Source: Aphidius gifuensis (taxonomy: Eukaryota; Arthropoda; Insecta; Hymenoptera; Braconidae). Taken from it: 64,000 nucleotides of DNA. Where the stretch lies: the NCBI RefSeq assembly GCF_014905175.1, contig NC_057791.1, forward strand, positions 14,822,177-14,886,176, given 5' to 3'. Below, one piece after another: positions 63,907 through 64,000 of the stretch. Made by a program: the position numbers and the translations under genes. The notes below the pieces were generated by a model, which was not told where the DNA came from, ran no database searches, and worked only from the letters and a program-made list of their open reading frames with translations. Numbering within the stretch: the first letter of the stretch is position 1; each line of letters starts with the position of its first letter.

Positions 63907-64000
63907 TTAATCGAGATACAATACAGATTGTAGACGACCATTAAATATATCGTTTGGTAAATTGATGATTTCGTTTTTGCTCATATGAAGTTCATCAAGT
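63907..64000 (-). CDS. Leucine-rich-repeat protein, tandem copy 2 (3' end only)
   Basis: The last 30 codons and stop of a second LRR gene: LDELHMSKNEIINLPNDIF, then NGRLQSVLYLD and TAA. Copy 1 reads LGELHMSKNEI...NDRLQSVLYLD, so only a few residues differ. The gene is cut by the window end, and whether it is intact cannot be judged. Confidence 0.8.
   Translation of the reverse strand, partial: LDELHMSKNEIINLPNDIFNGRLQSVLYLD

Noticed and set aside
1..64000. tRNA, rRNA, CRISPR array, virus-derived gene or complete transposon
   Set aside because: No A-box/B-box pair, spacer array, capsid, polymerase or transposase signature was seen on reading; exhaustive search was not possible by eye.

Overview
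This is a stretch of an insect nuclear genome. It is extremely AT-rich, crowded with A/T homopolymer runs, and carries intron-containing genes with canonical GT/AG junctions and almost only A/T-ending codons. The gene models match animal families. The very low GC, together with duplicated leucine-rich-repeat and MATH/BTB genes, would fit a hymenopteran parasitoid such as an aphidiine braconid wasp. That placement is inference; no species marker was read.

Layout. (1) 1-2018: a dispersed-repeat fragment, then syntaxin-16 on the + strand. Every other gene is on the - strand. (2) 2847-4884: an OSGIN-type flavoprotein, convergent with syntaxin-16, followed by about 4.3 kb of intergenic DNA. (3) 9200-36753: one very large locus. 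Its 3' half (9200-18758) encodes a GSE1 (genetic suppressor element 1) corepressor homologue. Its 5' half (32465-36753) encodes six repeated C-x2-C...C-x2-C modules. Reading frames and splice phases join the halves into one open frame of 2,356 residues. A separate first exon at 28249-28315 carries its own ATG and joins the same acceptor in the same phase, giving a 1,482-residue GSE1-only form. NRF-1/Ewg-like palindromes lie upstream of both inferred starts. (4) 40267-53686: the FERM-RING E3 ligase MYLIP/IDOL, called Dnr1 in flies, with an 11.6 kb first intron that holds no visible gene. (5) 55136-56188: an intronless MATH/BTB (SPOP-like) gene between two roughly 500 bp direct repeats. (6) 57453-58257: V-ATPase subunit G. 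(7) 58546-60245: the ribosome-assembly factor LTV1. (8) 60716-63094: a protein of about 30 leucine-rich repeats, and from 63907 to the window end the 3' end of a second tandem copy.

Housekeeping genes (syntaxin-16, VhaG, LTV1) alternate with regulatory genes (GSE1 locus, Dnr1) and recently duplicated genes (SPOP-like, LRR). I see no operon, CRISPR, tRNA, rRNA or virus-derived gene. Exon limits were derived by hand from splice sites and phase; each model's coding exons sum to a multiple of three.
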